Shown here piece by piece: positions 5,926 through 8,376 of a stretch of DNA of 8,376 bases. How positions within the stretch are numbered: position 1 is the first letter of the stretch; the number at the start of each line of letters is the position of its first letter. This stretch comes from Ktedonobacteraceae bacterium (GTDB lineage: Bacteria; Chloroflexota; Ktedonobacteria; Ktedonobacterales; Ktedonobacteraceae). Location of the stretch: assembly GCA_014896635.1 (NCBI GenBank), contig JADBKA010000206.1, forward strand, positions 1-8,376. Reading direction: 5' to 3'. The position numbers were made by a program, and so were the translations under genes. The notes beneath the pieces were generated by a model that ran no database searches, was not told the DNA's origin, and was given only the letters and a program-made list of their open reading frames with translations.

Positions 5926-6972
5926 ATGCAACGTGTCACATTTACCCTACGCACACTCACCCCGCTTTTTCTAGCAGGGGCCGATCAGACCAGCGCAGAA
6001 TTGCGCGCTCCCACGTTTCGCGGCCTGATGCGTTACTGGCAGCGCGCCCTGGTTGGTGGCATCGTCGGCACAGATGCCGCCGGCCTCAAAACAGTTATCG
6101 AGCAGGAAAAAAGCGTGTTCGGGGCAACAGACAGTGGTTCGGCAGTAAATATTCAGGTGCCACCAATAGCCTCTCATGAACCCAAAGAATTTACAGAGCC
6201 GATCAGTCGGCGAATAGGAAACAGGTGGCAGGCAACAGGAAAAGGCTATTTACTCTGGTCAATGGCAAAAAGCGGACGTATAGAAAAAGGCAACTTCGAA
6301 CCGGCCCACTGGTACTTTCCCCCAGGCTCTGATTTCCAAATAACCTTATCATCACGTGATCAAAATAACATGCAGTTGAAACAAGCTATTGCTGATCTCT
6401 GGCTACTTACACAACTTGGGGCAATTGGTTCTCGTTCAAGGCGAGGCGCAGGCAGTGTACAGGTAATTGAGACTACATTGACGGATCAAGTGCAAATATC
6501 GGGAATATCATTCCAAACAGCAAATTCCATTGATAATTTACAAAAACAGATAGAAAATGGATTAAAAGCAGCAAGAAATCTCTACACATCAGACTTATCA
6601 GAGGTACAGATAAATACTGCAAGATTTGATATCCTGGCACCTCGCACATGCCGTATCTGGCTTCTGCAAGAAGACAGGCCCTGGCCCAATTCAGAAGCAG
6701 CTATGCAAGATCTTGGGAAGAAACTTCAAGATTACCGCAATCAGATTCCTATCGAGCAACGCAAAATCTTCGGTCTTCCGCTTCTACCTATTATACATAA
6801 CAAACGTCGATCATCTCCTTTGCTTTTACATATAGCAAAACTACAGGAAGATCAATATATTGCCATTGCTATTCTGTTCAAGACGACAGGCAAAGGAATT
6901 AAAATCGAAGATTACAAACTCATAGAAGACTGGATCGACCGGTTTCCGGGCAGACTGGAGGTGACACTGTGA
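5926..6972 (+). CDS. cmr1: Type III-B CRISPR RAMP protein Cmr1
   Basis: Cmr1 is a RAMP subunit at the head end of the Cmr effector complex, where it helps engage the 3' end of the crRNA and the target RNA. The 348-residue protein opens with the family signature (TLTPLFLAGADQ, 10-21; AELRAPTFRGLMRYWQRAL, 24-42; the typical Cmr1 start) and carries the glycine-rich RAMP loop GAIGSRSRRGAGSVQV (165-180). A second RAMP-like half follows (ARFDILAPRTCRIWL, about 230-246). The start at 5926 is fixed by the family N-terminus; its ribosome binding site is weak. cmr2 follows with a 4-bp overlap. From roughly 6180 to 6920 the DNA is visibly more AT-rich, with many A-ending codons, than the start of the gene and than cmr2. 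Confidence 0.92.
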   Translation: MQRVTFTLRTLTPLFLAGADQTSAELRAPTFRGLMRYWQRALVGGIVGTDAAGLKTVIEQEKSVFGATDSGSAVNIQVPPIASHEPKEFTEPISRRIGNRWQATGKGYLLWSMAKSGRIEKGNFEPAHWYFPPGSDFQITLSSRDQNNMQLKQAIADLWLLTQLGAIGSRSRRGAGSVQVIETTLTDQVQISGISFQTANSIDNLQKQIENGLKAARNLYTSDLSEVQINTARFDILAPRTCRIWLLQEDRPWPNSEAAMQDLGKKLQDYRNQIPIEQRKIFGLPLLPIIHNKRRSSPLLLHIAKLQEDQYIAIAILFKTTGKGIKIEDYKLIEDWIDRFPGRLEVTL

Positions 6973-8376
6973 CACAATATATGCTCCTGTTCTCCCTGGG
7001 GCCGGTGCAGCCTTTCATTGCCCAGGCGCGCAAAACGCGTGATCTGTGGCAGGGCAGCTTTCTTCTCTCTACTCTGATGGAATCAGCCATGCAAGGCATC
7101 GACAGCTCTGCCCTCGTCTTTCCAACCGAGCCTGCCATCAAGGACAATATCCCCGACCTGCCCAATAAATATATCGCCATCTTCAACACCGAGCAGCAGG
7201 CAAGCAATACAGCTCTGAAAAGCAAGCAGCAGATCGAAGCCTGCTGGCAGAGTATCTGCCAGGATGTCTGGAAAGAGATCATCGAGAAACACGCCAGATT
7301 CCGTACTGAGCAGACCCGCCGGATCTGGGAGAGACAGACCAATCCGGCCCGCTGCTTTGAAATCTACTGGGTGATTGTTGAGGGCGACTCCAGTCCTGAA
7401 CACTATCAACAGTGGTTACAGAAGACACAGGCTGCCCTGGATGCGCGCAAGCGATTCCGCAATTTCCTGCCACAGGATGAGCCGGGCGAGAAAAGCACCA
7501 TCTCCGGCCTGCGCGAAGCATTACGCGGGTCAGGAGTCACGCGCCAGGACGTCCAGATGTTCTGGCGTGATCTGGCTCAGCATTTATCAGCAAAAGATAT
7601 CAGCCAGGACGGCACAGAGCGCCTGGATGCCATAGATACTGTTAAACGTTTTGCCGTTCAATCGAATTTCTTCCAGAAGAAAAACTTCAAAGCCGACTTT
7701 CCTTCAACCAGTTCGGTCGCCACTGCCTCATTCGTCGCACAACTGTTCCAGACACAGATAGATCCCTCTGTGCTTGATAAGTGGCTCCAGGCAACCAACG
7801 CTCCGCTGGACAGCATGCAACCGGAGACTATTCCTTATCTCTACAATCTGGCAAAAGAGGATAGCACCCTTTTAAAAATCCTGAAGCGTGATGGAGACTG
7901 TTTCTTCCCAGAAACTTTCACTCCGCGCCGCCTGTATAAGGACTACGGCCTACCTTCTAACGCACCGGGGACGCAGCAACGTGCTGAGCAATGCTACAAA
8001 GCCACCACCGCGATGCTGACTGCCGTTTCCCAGGCCGGTCTTTCTCAGCCCACTCCCTATTACGCTCTCCTGCAAATGGACGGCGATCATATGGGAACAC
8101 TGCTCAGCGGCGTGCATGACCGCGAGGAACATAAAGCTATCAGCGGACAGCTATCGCACTTTGCACGCGAAGATGTTCCGCGCCTTGTCCAGAAAAAGCA
8201 CCCCGCTCGTCTTGTTTATGCTGGCGGAGACGATGTGCTGGCTTTCTCACCACTTGAAGAACTTTTCAAACTGGCAGATGAATTACAGCAAACATATTGT
8301 GAACAGTTACGAAACATAGTATCAGATGAAGAGCGCAAAAAGCAGGTCACTGCCAGCATGGGCATCGTTATTGCCC
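6969..8376 (+). CDS. cmr2: Type III-B Cas10 subunit Cmr2, 5' part (runs off the window)
   Basis: 469 codons are visible with no stop. The GTG at 6969 overlaps the cmr1 TGA (GTGA) and follows GGAGGTGA at good spacing, so the two are translationally coupled. Cmr2 is the large Cas10 subunit; when the complex binds target RNA its Palm domains make cyclic oligoadenylate from ATP. Residues 9-34 carry the Cmr2 N-terminal signature (SLGPVQPFIAQARKTRD, then WQGSFLLS). MDGDHMG (370-376) and AGGDDVLAF (418-426) are the metal-binding acidic motifs; the intact GGDD predicts an active cyclase. No HD nuclease domain precedes the signature. Where I recall CxxC zinc ligands in the family (GEKCxLCG), this protein reads GEKSTISG (173-180), and no CxxC pair occurs elsewhere in the visible part. 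The missing C-terminus should hold the D4 domain. Confidence 0.93.
   Translation, partial: MTQYMLLFSLGPVQPFIAQARKTRDLWQGSFLLSTLMESAMQGIDSSALVFPTEPAIKDNIPDLPNKYIAIFNTEQQASNTALKSKQQIEACWQSICQDVWKEIIEKHARFRTEQTRRIWERQTNPARCFEIYWVIVEGDSSPEHYQQWLQKTQAALDARKRFRNFLPQDEPGEKSTISGLREALRGSGVTRQDVQMFWRDLAQHLSAKDISQDGTERLDAIDTVKRFAVQSNFFQKKNFKADFPSTSSVATASFVAQLFQTQIDPSVLDKWLQATNAPLDSMQPETIPYLYNLAKEDSTLLKILKRDGDCFFPETFTPRRLYKDYGLPSNAPGTQQRAEQCYKATTAMLTAVSQAGLSQPTPYYALLQMDGDHMGTLLSGVHDREEHKAISGQLSHFAREDVPRLVQKKHPARLVYAGGDDVLAFSPLEELFKLADELQQTYCEQLRNIVSDEERKKQVTASMGIVIA

Noticed and set aside
8115..8120. His-Asp dipeptide in Cmr2 as a sign of an HD nuclease
   Set aside because: It lies between the two acidic cyclase motifs in the Palm region, not in an N-terminal HD domain, and lacks the other metal-binding histidines.

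Overview
The window looks like an accessory region from a Ktedonobacteria-like Chloroflexota genome. This placement is an inference. It rests on mid-to-high GC coding DNA with AT-rich gaps, C/G-run inverted repeats between genes, a short PhaC-like synthase, a DUF5667-type membrane protein, and a type III CRISPR module containing a P-loop/Csx3 fusion. No rRNA or other marker gene is present to confirm it.

Left part (1-3049), all on the minus strand: a PIG-L family deacetylase (2378-3049) overlaps a single-pass membrane protein with a DUF5667-like domain and an IPT-like C-terminal domain (1378-2388). After a 192 bp gap comes a class III PhaC-like alpha/beta hydrolase (151-1185). A C/G-run inverted repeat lies past its stop (43-95).

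Middle gap (3050-3584, 535 bp) has no convincing gene but is rich in structure: a hairpin just upstream of the deacetylase ribosome binding site, phased TCACA repeats, a longer branched member of the C/G-run repeat family, an orphan plus-strand sigma70-like promoter, and a 12-bp inverted repeat directly downstream of the csx3-type gene.

Right part (3585-8376) is a type III-B CRISPR-Cas signalling locus. A P-loop protein with two Csx3-like segments (minus strand, 3585-4766) is divergent from a CARF-LuxR-type HTH protein (plus, 4827-5702), with a 60 bp AT-rich spacer between them. After 223 bp holding two perfect palindromes come cmr1 (5926-6972) and cmr2/cas10 (6969 to the window edge, coupled to cmr1 by a 4-bp overlap). 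Cmr2 keeps the GGDD cyclase motif but starts without an HD nuclease domain and has no CxxC pair in its visible part.

Proposed logic (inference): target RNA recognition by the Cmr complex makes cyclic oligoadenylate. The CARF-HTH protein senses it and changes transcription, possibly of csx3 and cmr. The Csx3 fusion binds or degrades the signal. No CRISPR array, adaptation genes or CARF nuclease are visible; the rest of the cmr operon would lie to the right of the window.
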